A stretch of DNA of 22,579 nucleotides from a virus, in IMG/VR virus record IMGVR_UViG_3300027710_000147, positions 1-22,579 of that record. The stretch is one strand, 5' to 3'. The notes beneath the pieces are model-generated. The model did not search any database and had not been told where the DNA came from. It saw nothing but the letters and a program-made list of their open reading frames with translations. Shown in pieces: positions 8,301 to 14,959 of this stretch. A program made the translations under genes and the position numbers. Numbering within the stretch: position 1 is the first letter of the stretch; every line of letters begins with the position of its first letter.

Positions 8301-10876
8301 AATGCATCTTGAGAATACTTCTCAGCAAAGTCAAATAATAACTTGCTAACTGCTTCAGTATTAGCTTGTGGACTAATTGATAGAATCATATTAAATGATG
8401 GCTCAAATGAACCATTCCATAAGCCACGCTTAGGGTCGCTAAACTTAACAGCTACACCATCAACTTTTGCTACTTCATCAATAATATCTTGCTTAGCATC
8501 GTTTAATATTTGATTTTCAGCTTCCTTTATCTTAGCAAGAACTTTAGGGTCTTTCTTTTTAGCGTATTGCTTAACAAACTTGTCATAGTTCAATGACAAC
8601 TTCTTAATCCTTTTAGTTAGAGGCGTAGCTTCACGTACTGTAGCCGGAGTAATTAATACAGATATATCTCTAACTAACTTAGGAGCTTGTGTCTTTAAAG
8701 ACACTTTTTGTTCTGCTTTTAATGTTTCTAACTCACTATTTATCTCATCAATACGAGCACGTGTTTTTAATTGAATTGGAGAATTAGGCATTTGCTTTAA
8801 CGCTTTAGAGGTCAAAGACACCTTTTCTTTTTCAAGTTTATTTATTTTTTCAATTACTTCTTGCGTCCCGATTTCAGGAGTGACCTCTTCGGTCCTTGTG
8901 GTAACGACTTGAGGTCCTTGGTCTCCTTCGACCACTTGCTGCAATCCCACTTCGGGTTGTTCTGTGCGTAGCACGCCTTCATCTGTTGTTTGTTTTTGAA
9001 TGGCATCTTGTTGTTTTTTTAATGTTTGTAATTCCTCAGCAGCCTTAGACCACTCAGGAGATGTTACAGATAATTCAGAGTCAGGAGCAACTAATGCTTC
9101 TAACTCAGCAATTCTTGCTGTTCTTTTCGCAGTAACTTCAGGAGCTTCTATAACCACTGCTTCAACTTGTGGTTTAGACTCCATTATAATCTGTTGTATT
9201 TGATTGTTGAGGTCAGCAATCTCTTGCTTTTCTCTTGCTACAAGTACATCATCTTTATTCTGAATGTCAGTTTTTAATTGGTCTCTTTGTCTAAGTAAAG
9301 TAGCAATCTGAGCTTTCTCTGCATTGGTTACCTTTAAGTCTTTTACAGCATTTGAAACTTGCTGTACCTTGTCGAATACATACAATGATTGCTTTGCTTC
9401 ATCTTCTGAAATCTCACCATCCTTTACTTTCTTATTTAAATTCTTAGATAATATATCTCTTGACTTATTAGTATTAGCTATTTGGATTTGTTCTGCTGTA
9501 ATAGGAGCATCTTTTGATACATTAAATACTTGGTCTAATTTTGTATCAGTGTCTTTTAATACGGCATTTATCTCTTCCTTAGACTTATATGTCTCAACAA
9601 GATTAGTTACCTTGTCCTTTGCTTTCATTGCATTGATAGGAGCTGTGAATACCACACCACTGCCTGCACCTGTTACAAATGCATCAGCAACACCTTCAAA
9701 CGTAGGCTTATTACTAAGCACATTCTGAGTGATTTGAGTAGCTGCCTCTTCAATACCTTCACCCAATAAACCAATAGGAGCACCATACTTTGTTAATGCT
9801 GACTTGTATGCCTGAACTAACCCATCTCTAAAAATATTTTTTCCTACTTCTACACCTTCTTTTTTAATAATATCTTTATAAACCTGACCAATTGTACCTG
9901 TACCAATTGCACTAAATACAGTCTCAGCCGCAGACATACCTAATGCCTTTACAGTCTTTTCAATTTCAGGCATATCAGGATTTTCTTCGCCTAATTGCTC
10001 TCTATTTTGTTCAAGGAATCCAGCAGTACTAATTGCTGCTAACTCAGCAGGAGCAAGCGTAGCTCCTCCCATCATCATAGCTATACTTACAGGAGCAGAC
10101 TCTACAATGCTACTTCCAAGTAATTCAAATGCATCATTATAGTTGCCCTTCTGTATATTATCTACAATGCCTGAGCTTTCATATCTTTCTTTATTAAACT
10201 TAGCAGTAACTTCTTGTAATCTTTTCTCTTCTTCGTTTAGCTTGTTTAATACGGGATTGCTTATACCAAACTGCTTTTTAAATGTATCAGCGTTAGCTGC
10301 AATATCCCAACCTGTAGCCCAAGCCAATGCATTCTGAGGTATAGATGCAATATTTATAACTGTCTCAGGTATAGATGCAACCATCTTCTCCAATGAGGTA
10401 AGACCTGATAATGCTCTTGTGCCTATGTTTTTTAAATAAACATTTTCTTCCTCAGGCATTTCAAGCGCTCCTAAATTCTTAAGTAATTTTTCTTTCTTAG
10501 GTGGAGCCATCTCAGGTATAACATTTGTTATAGTCTCAGGAAGAGGCGTAACACCTGTTGGCGTTGCAAATCCTGTCTCTGCTGCTACTTGTCCTTCTCT
10601 AAGAAATTTAGGAAGCGGTTTTGACGAAACCAAAGAAGTATCTTCCGAAGGTAATTCCGTAGTACCTTTTTTTTTTAATTCAGGCTGAGCACCTATACCC
10701 ATAAGAGCTTTGTAGTCTTCAATACTTTTACCATAACCTTGTTGCGTAAATAGATTATAAGAATCATTCAATGCATTAGGATTGGTAGCAATTAAACTCT
10801 TAAAATCGTCAATGCTTTTACCATATCCTTGTTGAACAAATAAGTTATAGGCATCTTGTATTGCTTGCTCGTTCAT
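2396..10876 (-). CDS. Giant internal virion / ejection-type polyvalent protein, 2826 aa
   Basis: This is the last gene of the virion operon, in the position of P22 gp16 and T7 gp16, and it is inferred to be packaged and injected with the DNA. From the N terminus I see: a tandem 30-residue repeat (about 5-60); helical and hydrophobic stretches (about 255-290 and 363-390, with GEGIEEAATQI); long helical/coiled-coil linkers; a degenerate RelA/SpoT-like segment (about 1105-1260); a Lys/Ala-rich stretch (about 1420-1457); a long helical region; a probable membrane segment (about 2555-2578); and a basic C-terminal tail with PKPKKGKGG. The mosaic layout fits the large polyvalent proteins described in phages and conjugative elements. 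I see no lysozyme, transglycosylase, protease or methylase signature. The start follows an A-rich leader, 18 nt after the upstream gene. Confidence 0.75.
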   Translation of the reverse strand: MNEQAIQDAYNLFVQQGYGKSIDDFKSLIATNPNALNDSYNLFTQQGYGKSIEDYKALMGIGAQPELKKKGTTELPSEDTSLVSSKPLPKFLREGQVAAETGFATPTGVTPLPETITNVIPEMAPPKKEKLLKNLGALEMPEEENVYLKNIGTRALSGLTSLEKMVASIPETVINIASIPQNALAWATGWDIAANADTFKKQFGISNPVLNKLNEEEKRLQEVTAKFNKERYESSGIVDNIQKGNYNDAFELLGSSIVESAPVSIAMMMGGATLAPAELAAISTAGFLEQNREQLGEENPDMPEIEKTVKALGMSAAETVFSAIGTGTIGQVYKDIIKKEGVEVGKNIFRDGLVQAYKSALTKYGAPIGLLGEGIEEAATQITQNVLSNKPTFEGVADAFVTGAGSGVVFTAPINAMKAKDKVTNLVETYKSKEEINAVLKDTDTKLDQVFNVSKDAPITAEQIQIANTNKSRDILSKNLNKKVKDGEISEDEAKQSLYVFDKVQQVSNAVKDLKVTNAEKAQIATLLRQRDQLKTDIQNKDDVLVAREKQEIADLNNQIQQIIMESKPQVEAVVIEAPEVTAKRTARIAELEALVAPDSELSVTSPEWSKAAEELQTLKKQQDAIQKQTTDEGVLRTEQPEVGLQQVVEGDQGPQVVTTRTEEVTPEIGTQEVIEKINKLEKEKVSLTSKALKQMPNSPIQLKTRARIDEINSELETLKAEQKVSLKTQAPKLVRDISVLITPATVREATPLTKRIKKLSLNYDKFVKQYAKKKDPKVLAKIKEAENQILNDAKQDIIDEVAKVDGVAVKFSDPKRGLWNGSFEPSFNMILSISPQANTEAVSKLLFDFAEKYSQDAFILETDSEYESDVFSGKRDIPLTEFDENNLMHYPQIIYTFDEPITDEQVTDLSVELEKNGVEAFNINNNEIKVSIIKFFEDTDQQNLTEDEQYEERTRDLDSKSIAAEKATADVLGPNVKVKPTVRIKKSSYQGAKNEGTSDPTRQFDRSDVLKSFKESTTKVEALAVELADLRQKEIDLQKEGKKLSPEEQTRFNELNKVVQPAVQRTFETNKKLYEDAKAEVEGIAQDAIAEVDASISPFPIKRPERASVKAIRWYNAFTEKLGDGARVNIVVDTEANADKVFKTIDEKYQGDKELRRITETTELGYPKRLIEIRTSNGTIAEVQVITNEAYLAKDGLKGFTGDEKQKATAKQKLDAVRARLGWNIPDGLGHYFYEIQRDTNVDENLRDEAARLSDLYYDAFTNPNSTLAESFMNDVEAFKNNVDAADKSQWDVGNNGKAPQSLIDYKPVQAEATLVIEEEEQFVPVQASEVKTDAFTKDNAIDYLEDEKETESGRTVTYISSLTVEARNADGDPIGTITKLTDEDKIFSFTAEDIDGNEIGFDGFETLGEAKQAVADSYNKIKKKEFTKEQKKKAKEKAKVAAKKAKAKAKAEPTVEEQVTGALDDLLALDPNDKTTLQKIQSGLDKVIKDIDKFEKENLGVNIALPVMKTILKAIKALVDAGVTLQEAIKRIAKDNNVNSRDVIDGINAVSQIAPIQAQYDALMIKADELISRQKSRGIADAKIVSNLDTLIRNSEVYKNANDAQKKIMEREARTKMGAAPKRAVSIGRVLGALKDITNISREEKMLVIKQIRDLSRDAAKELAKDIREMASKGKITSIQAANIVSRFGKVNMLNEISVSNFVDYMAKVFANAEYADKIDVAKSKLKMAKKNIVTKIGIADGLVGPLNRLFSINPTLIPNDYLGRYLELVDMFGARQAVLTLDEKSAVTKDVEAILNEIDNEQSKADELADRFNASENKVFKDDELDYAASVKKMLDEKEIDEKEAETMRKYKDDIAPQVEETELTEDELAEERKELTDAVKKSIVDGSELSTKDERDLAKELSRLIKTDAIDGLTNTELKNLLKVINNINNNYLPHYTQLMVEKMNAINNGKVLTSAIKKSKVAPLSGLYSRAKSLITKKGAIFEMIRRNPLFNIDQLFGDFKTKDIFNSILNKAAEGEAKFSAELKKVQNILEKAEEKIAKSFKLDPNKTLMSKFKMMTYMIQLEFESNKGNKEVNPAANYLKATIKHIDAGKSQFAEREAEMLQDILNQYSDADGNIDNEKLYNSFNQAEKDAIKDIRGVNESLREKAEYTAAIIRGDRISPLNNYVHLNVLHEHQPNDLTAGSAFITEYNDSMRPSTKAKSLIARTGKVSPLNFDVFASAQRGAKFVLMDYNLTEPIRTARKTINQTVANLEQEGRIPKEKREIINAINSAFEEAIENLLTNTYVSTSIADDVIDYINKQGYRAILAGTGRFISELSSNIGFALISDPKAFTEGVKYKGVIMSTDAPLIMENVNSKQTNRIFPTDTLSGKLIDTSILNQASGIKGGKAKNTVANKIQQIWNLSGKKYTNLIELQADTLISTPDKAIMRPMWFGSFANQFKNITGKEVDFEKIAANDEAYMQDNKEAIDKAKTLADERSVMTGATDNAFMGILKGTTKPNQSATLRAFNNFNNFMTRFLIFEFVTARTAINAAMGNGSLDKKQGAALLGAVTTRMIVYTLLTQMMGTGLMGLFFDDEEPETEKSFMQKLGQAFTSAFTSLTLGRDFGNATKMMVNYGLERVNENYLDFLREGEYDPYKDAIQYSIVPAEQKGRQRDLSDFLLNMGGAFGPALKTADFITRKALEPEKTKEDAIERRKKELNIRIPLEVLGNAGLVPLYKDIRKAVMKDLYKDLEKADRNKGDKKKAEEEKLQGFQNQEDMKRYDYDLWYRTFGPDAPDYDAKQAEKLIKREKDSVERAMKDEMYDYTPKPKKGKGGLQKLY
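7097..7564 (-). other. RelA/SpoT-like (degenerate) segment inside the giant protein
   Basis: Residues about 1105-1260 follow the order of the RelA/SpoT nucleotidyltransferase fold. A DGARVNIVVD strand (Asp1125, Arg1128) stands near the DxxxIR motif. ELGYPKRLIEIRT (Gly1166, Tyr1167) stands where the family has PKxxGYxSxH. NGTIAEVQVIT (Glu1183, Gln1185) matches the G..xEIQIRT motif, and GLGHYFYEIQRD matches the later AxHxxYE-like helix. The Glu of EVQ is kept, but the Asp sits nearer the Arg than usual, and the Lys and His of PKxxGYxSxH are not seen. Ordinary ppGpp synthesis is therefore doubtful. It may be a diverged nucleotidyltransferase or a non-catalytic relic. Confidence 0.45.
10697..10864 (-). 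repeat. Tandem 30-residue repeat at the N terminus of the giant protein
   Basis: Two copies with a 30-aa period are visible at residues 5-34 and 35-60. Both read D.YNLF.QQGYGKSI.D: DAYNLFVQQGYGKSIDDFK, then DSYNLFTQQGYGKSIEDYK. The unit is probably a short helical hairpin. I recall similar repeats at the start of giant ejection-type proteins of Bacteroidota phages, where they may help docking or packaging into the head; that role is inferred. Confidence 0.8.
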
Positions 10877-10894
10877 ATTTTTATTTTATATCAA

Positions 10895-12457
10895 TTAGTA
10901 TTTTGAACCTACTCCTGCAGGATTTACAGCCGGTGGAGTATATCCTTGAACAGAAAACGGATTAGCAGGAGGAGTAGCTCCTAATCTTACTGCTTCAGCC
11001 GTTGCTCTGCCCGATGGGTTAAAGGTAGCACTTTTTATAAAGCCACCTTGATTTACTGCAGTACCAATATTTGGATTTCCTGTTAGTAATGGTCCTGCTG
11101 ATTTTACAAATTCTTGCGCAGACATAACTCTTCCATTTGCACCTTTAAATGGTATTTTTCTTTCAGTTAATTTACCTCTTTCATCAACAAGCGTAACAGT
11201 AACACCTGATGCATCTCTTGCAACACTTTGCACTGCAGGATTGATGTCTCTAAAGAAAGTAGTAGCACCTTGAATAGCTGTGTTATCTCCACCCCATAAT
11301 GCGCCAACCTGATTGGCTATATTTACTGCATTTCTCTTTTCTTGGTCATTAAGAACTTCCCATTGTTGTGGCTGAGGCCCAAAAGGTTGGAATCCTGTTG
11401 GCTTAATATCTTTCTCATTATCTAATCTTGCTAACAACTGAGTTCTAACCCAATCTTTAGCCTCAGTTAATTGAGCTTTATAATTAGTTCCATCAGTATC
11501 TATTGTAGGTAATCCTGTAGATGGATTAATCTTAATTAATATTTTACTCTTATCTTTAGCCGCCTCTTCTTTATTATAAGTAAATGACTCTTGGCTATAT
11601 GTACCTACATTCTCTGTTAATACCGAAGTGATATTATATGGATTAGCAAAGTATGAATTTATTTGTTGGTCTATAGCCTTATTTGCATTATCAACCACAG
11701 CCTTTACAGCAGGGTCAGTAGATGCTTCATTTTGTTTCAAACCCAAAAGCTCAACTACACTACCTTGCTTAGTAGTAGTAGCGGCAGTAAATAAAGTATT
11801 CTTTATCTCACCCATATTCTTTACCGTATTATTAATGGCTGTGTTAGCATCCCAAGTAGGAATATCTGCTAATATTTTGCCTTTTAATACATTTACGGGA
11901 GCCACATCTTCAGTTAGTTCCATTACTCCTGTGTCAGGATTAGGTCTCATTATACCAACATTTACCACACCCGTTGATGGGTCAATGATAGCTTTAGACT
12001 TTGAGAAATCAGCGAAGCCTTCTATTGATGCCATATTAGCACCTGTCAAGGCTTGAAGTTTACCACTTTGAATACCCTCCATTTTAGTCTTATAATTGTC
12101 TTGATATAACTTTTGTAATTCAAACAATGTGTTTGTACCATCTACATAGTTCTGTCTTCTATACGTATAATCTTGCAGCTTCATTTGACCTGACTTTAAT
12201 AGTCTATTGTCAATCATCTGCTGCTCCATCATTGAATGCGCATAATCATTTGTAAACTTATTGGCATCTTGATACTGTCCTTGTGGTGCGTTTTGTAATA
12301 CGTTTTGAAATTCACGTGTAGCTTGGTCGATGTCAGCTTTCTTTTTATTACGAATCTCCACCTCTTGTTTAAGCATATCAGATATGCCTTTGCCGACTTC
12401 AGCCCAATTGACTTGACTATCTGCGTTCTGTTCTGCGTATTTATAATATGTAGCCAT
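10895..12457 (-). CDS. Internal virion (ejection) protein, 520 aa
   Basis: The position between the 233-aa and 2826-aa genes, and the size, match the middle ejection protein of podoviruses (P22 gp20, 471 aa; T7 gp15, 747 aa). The first about 140 residues are Gln/Lys/Asn-rich and helical (VEIRNKKKADIDQATREFQN), with tyrosine-rich stretches near 97-118. The middle is mixed alpha/beta. The C terminus is Pro/Gly-rich and contains NPF at 499-501. There is no signal peptide or membrane segment and no enzymatic motif. The assignment rests on context more than on sequence. Spacing is 26 nt from the upstream gene and 18 nt to the giant gene. Confidence 0.6.
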   Translation of the reverse strand: MATYYKYAEQNADSQVNWAEVGKGISDMLKQEVEIRNKKKADIDQATREFQNVLQNAPQGQYQDANKFTNDYAHSMMEQQMIDNRLLKSGQMKLQDYTYRRQNYVDGTNTLFELQKLYQDNYKTKMEGIQSGKLQALTGANMASIEGFADFSKSKAIIDPSTGVVNVGIMRPNPDTGVMELTEDVAPVNVLKGKILADIPTWDANTAINNTVKNMGEIKNTLFTAATTTKQGSVVELLGLKQNEASTDPAVKAVVDNANKAIDQQINSYFANPYNITSVLTENVGTYSQESFTYNKEEAAKDKSKILIKINPSTGLPTIDTDGTNYKAQLTEAKDWVRTQLLARLDNEKDIKPTGFQPFGPQPQQWEVLNDQEKRNAVNIANQVGALWGGDNTAIQGATTFFRDINPAVQSVARDASGVTVTLVDERGKLTERKIPFKGANGRVMSAQEFVKSAGPLLTGNPNIGTAVNQGGFIKSATFNPSGRATAEAVRLGATPPANPFSVQGYTPPAVNPAGVGSKY

Positions 12458-12483
12458 AGCGTTATTCGGTTTCTTTTTTATTA

Positions 12484-13185
12484 TTAACTACCACCTAATC
12501 CGGGTACATTAAAAGGATTTGTTATAAATGGACTTGAGTTTACAAATGGATTTACAGGAACAGGAGGTGGAGTAGGTAAAGCATATTTATCAGGTCTAAC
12601 TGAAATAGGATTACCTAAGGCATCTGTATCTACTTTAGAATATAATGGAGCAAGCTGCATAGCCTGTTGACCCATACTTGCAAGACCTTTAAATCCTTGT
12701 TCAGTAGCTTGAGCCGCCAATTGCTGAGCATCTCTTGCAGCTTGTTGTGCACCTGCTACTTCTTGCAAAGATAAAGATGATTGAAGACCTGCTAAACGAG
12801 CTTCTTCTGCAGCAGATAACTTTTCAAGATTCATTAAATCTTGACCCATTGCAGTTCTTATTCCTGCTTGTGCTTGTTGTTGTGCCATTTGAATACGTCC
12901 TGCCGTAGCAGCCGCACCTCTTTCGCTCTCTACTCCTGCTTGAATAGCTTGAGCACCTTGAGAAAGTAATGCTTCTCTTTCTAATTCATATGGTTCTTTT
13001 TGAATACCCAAGTTCTCATAAAAGTTTACCTCAAGTTTTTTTCTTGCTTCTGCCATAGCTTGCTCAGCATCTTGCTCAGCTTGGCGCTGTGCTTTTTTCT
13101 GCTTTCCTGCTTGTGCAAAAGACATACCTGTACTTCCTGCTGTTATAGCTAAACTTGCTATTGCTAATGATGTTGCTGCGGGCAT
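12484..13185 (-). CDS. Internal virion protein, Ala/Gln-rich (P22 gp7 / T7 gp14 type), 233 aa
   Basis: The composition is that of a small podovirus ejection protein. A hydrophobic Ala/Ser/Gly N-terminal helix (about 4-27, TSLAIASLAITAGSTGMSFA) is followed by a long, highly Ala/Gln/Glu-rich helical region (about 28-180) and a Pro/Asn-rich tail with NPF at 212-214 and 223-225. The length is close to P22 gp7 (229 aa) and T7 gp14 (196 aa), which are ejected into the envelope and form part of the DNA translocation conduit. It lies first in the order 233-520-2826 aa, as in P22 and T7. The function is inferred from composition and order. The gap to the upstream GNAT-like gene is 1 nt. Confidence 0.7.
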   Translation of the reverse strand: MPAATSLAIASLAITAGSTGMSFAQAGKQKKAQRQAEQDAEQAMAEARKKLEVNFYENLGIQKEPYELEREALLSQGAQAIQAGVESERGAAATAGRIQMAQQQAQAGIRTAMGQDLMNLEKLSAAEEARLAGLQSSLSLQEVAGAQQAARDAQQLAAQATEQGFKGLASMGQQAMQLAPLYSKVDTDALGNPISVRPDKYALPTPPPVPVNPFVNSSPFITNPFNVPGLGGS

Positions 13186-13186
13186 A

Positions 13187-13597
13187 TTATAATAATTTAA
13201 TCATTTCGTTTATTTGTTTGTCACCTTTTATATATCCTAAGTCTTCGTAGACACCTATTAATGATTGATTTTGTAATAGAGCGTAACTATATTTACTTCC
13301 TGATTTTTTACAAATCTCTGTCAACGCTGACACCAATAACTTAATGGCGTCTTTTCTTTGTAGCTTGTTGGTATATTCCTTGTTCGATATTATCCAATCT
13401 ACCCAAGCTACTTTGGAATTAGTCAGATACATAAAGCCGGCACATATAGGCGTATCACCATCATAGACTATGATACCACCTTTACCATCGTTAGGAAGGA
13501 AATCTCTCTTAGGAGGTTCCCATCCCCACTGTTTCCACCATCCTACGAGAATATCATCGTAATCGGTTTCGCTCAGTTCTTTTATGATTAAATCCAT
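13187..13597 (-). CDS. GNAT-fold acetyltransferase-like protein in the virion operon, 136 aa
   Basis: The layout is GNAT-like: an N-terminal KELSETDYDDIL helix; strands GGIIVYDGDTPICAGFMYLT and VAWVDWIISNKEY (about 40-75); a helix RKDAIKLLVSALTEICKKSG (81-100); and a final NQSLIGVYEDLGYIKGD (110-126), as in the C-terminal part of acetyltransferases. The canonical acetyl-CoA loop (R/Q)xxGxG/A is absent; YTNKLQRKDA stands in its place. Catalysis is therefore uncertain. I recall similar proteins in the tail/ejection region of other Bacteroidota phages, which suggests a conserved role linked to virion assembly rather than a random insert. It is 1 nt from the downstream ejection-protein gene and 21 nt from the upstream tail gene. 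Confidence 0.65.
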   Translation of the reverse strand: MDLIIKELSETDYDDILVGWWKQWGWEPPKRDFLPNDGKGGIIVYDGDTPICAGFMYLTNSKVAWVDWIISNKEYTNKLQRKDAIKLLVSALTEICKKSGSKYSYALLQNQSLIGVYEDLGYIKGDKQINEMIKLL

Positions 13598-13618
13598 ATT
13601 GCTACAAAGATATTAAAT

Positions 13619-14422
13619 TTAAGGAAAACTTTTCATAACTTCTGTCTGAACAACAAAGAGTTCAACTTTACTTGTAGACGAGTTTTCGATATTAAATGTA
13701 CAATAATGCCCAAGCACACCGTGAGACTCCGCAACTGAGTTCTTAATATACAAGAAAAAGGCATTTTGTATAGGTATAGGAGTGGTTCCCGGGATTGTGG
13801 TATCAATGGTTAATTGGTTAACATTATTAGCTAAATCTACTGAAATAGCCGTTACCTTACCACATAACACCGGAGTGGTATAAGGAGGCACTGAGAAGTA
13901 TAAAAGGTCTCCAATACTGATAATGCTACCTATTTCTATACCAATTGCAAACTTAACCACATTGCCGCCTGTCACTTGAGTGCTTCTTCCAATACCATTT
14001 ACGCTTCTTAAAGCAAGTTCACCAACAGAATTGTTTCTAACAAATGCAAAGAAAGAGGCTTCTTTTTTCTCAAACCAATTGGCATCAATAAATCCTGAGT
14101 ATTGCAAGTCAGTCTCTAAAGTAACCCCCCATTTAGCATCACCTTCTAAGTTAATGGTCTTAAATAGCTTATTCTCAAGCGGTGCTGTATTGAATACGCT
14201 TTGCAATGTCGATGGAGTATAAGCTCCTGCGGCATTACCAATCTTTACAAACCAAGGCGCATAGAAAGTATTTCTATTCTCATTTACATTATGTCTGTAT
14301 AAATCACCCCCTTTAAAAGTATAGAAATAGTTGTTCATCCCTATCATCCATTCAGGAATAAAGGAGTAAAAGGATACCCACCCTTTGACTAAATTGCTAT
14401 AAGATAATGTATAATTTGCCAT
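13619..14422 (-). CDS. Tail structural protein, 267 aa
   Basis: The N-terminal half (KGWVSFYSFIPEWMIGMNNY, about 13-32; then YFYTFKGGDLYRHN, about 32-45; and LENKLFKTINLEGDA, about 82-96) and the C-terminal KNSVAESHG segment match motifs I associate with tail stabilisation/nozzle proteins of crAss-like and other Bacteroidota podoviruses. The rest is beta-rich, with a GDLLYF strand and a calcium- or carbohydrate-free-looking Ig-like pattern. No enzymatic motif is seen. It follows the 169-aa gene by 11 nt. In this phage it is a separate gene next to the large nozzle-type protein, so the two products probably sit together in the tail. Confidence 0.6.
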   Translation of the reverse strand: MANYTLSYSNLVKGWVSFYSFIPEWMIGMNNYFYTFKGGDLYRHNVNENRNTFYAPWFVKIGNAAGAYTPSTLQSVFNTAPLENKLFKTINLEGDAKWGVTLETDLQYSGFIDANWFEKKEASFFAFVRNNSVGELALRSVNGIGRSTQVTGGNVVKFAIGIEIGSIISIGDLLYFSVPPYTTPVLCGKVTAISVDLANNVNQLTIDTTIPGTTPIPIQNAFFLYIKNSVAESHGVLGHYCTFNIENSSTSKVELFVVQTEVMKSFP

Positions 14423-14433
14423 AGTTATTTATT

Positions 14434-14943
14434 TTAAATTGGACATAAAGGCAACATCGGCCAAAACGATTGATGCGTTAATGAAGTGATATATGATGCT
14501 ATTATTGTACCTCCTGAGTTCCTTAACTCCAATGTAAAATAAACAGGTGTAGCCGAACCACTTGGTTCAAAATATATTAATTCACCCGTAGGTGGCGTTG
14601 AATCAGATATTGTAATAGTCGCTGTACTCGATGGAGTTCCTGTAGTTCTTGTTATATAAGAGCCTGCAGGAGCGTTAATTGTATTGATTGTATATTTTAC
14701 TGAGCAAGCTGCGTTATCATTACAATTATTTTGTCTACAAATAGGAGAGCCTAATGAAATACTTGGTGTGCAAGAAGGACATTCTTGTTGTGGTAATAAT
14801 GTGCAATCTACTTGCTCTCTTACTATTACACCATTAGAATAGAATCCATTAGGCGCACATTGAGTCAAAGCAGTATTTGTAAATACTGCTGTTGCGGAAG
14901 CAAGAGATGGTGCATTTAAGTAGTATGATGAACTTGTTGCCAT
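14434..14943 (-). CDS. Tail-associated protein sharing its C-terminal module with the 1614-aa protein, 169 aa
   Basis: Residues 1-58 form one module (SYYLNAPSLASATAVFTNTA, then ALTQCAPNGFYSNGVI) of a type I recall from phage structural proteins in Bacteroidota. A short Cys-rich linker (CTLLPQQECPSC) follows. Residues 59-167 align without gaps to the last 109 residues of the upstream 1614-aa protein, with 94 of 109 identical. The module is rich in Thr/Ser/Gly and beta strands and ends in HQSFWPMLPLC, here with PI added. It has four conserved cysteines near its start and one at its end. It is probably a tail-tip or receptor-facing domain. The gene starts 16 nt after the end of the 1614-aa gene. 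Confidence 0.7.
   Translation of the reverse strand: MATSSSYYLNAPSLASATAVFTNTALTQCAPNGFYSNGVIVREQVDCTLLPQQECPSCTPSISLGSPICRQNNCNDNAACSVKYTINTINAPAGSYITRTTGTPSSTATITISDSTPPTGELIYFEPSGSATPVYFTLELRNSGGTIIASYITSLTHQSFWPMLPLCPI
14443..14769 (-). repeat. Shared tail module, copy B (327 nt)
   Basis: This encodes residues 59-167 of the 169-aa protein. It aligns without gaps to copy A at 14963-15289. The proteins are 86% identical (15 differences in 109), while the first about 130 nt compared by hand are only about three quarters identical, with most changes silent. This shows an old duplication, or transfer from a related phage, under selection for the protein sequence. Confidence 0.9.
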
Positions 14944-14959
14944 TTGTTTTTATTTAAAA

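Noticed and set aside
9324-9728. 134-aa plus-strand reading frame, Ser/Phe/Thr-rich
   Set aside because: It is the reverse complement of coding sequence in the giant gene, and its composition is that of an antisense shadow.
11628-12056. 142-aa plus-strand reading frame with hydrophobic stretches
   Set aside because: It lies fully antisense to the 520-aa ejection protein. The hydrophobicity comes from reading helical codons backwards; no start context supports it.
13605-13612. TATCTTTG box on the minus strand, 7 nt before the GNAT-like start
   Set aside because: It matches TAnnTTTG, but no TTG lies 17-23 nt upstream. Such boxes occur by chance about once per 1.5 kb in this base composition.
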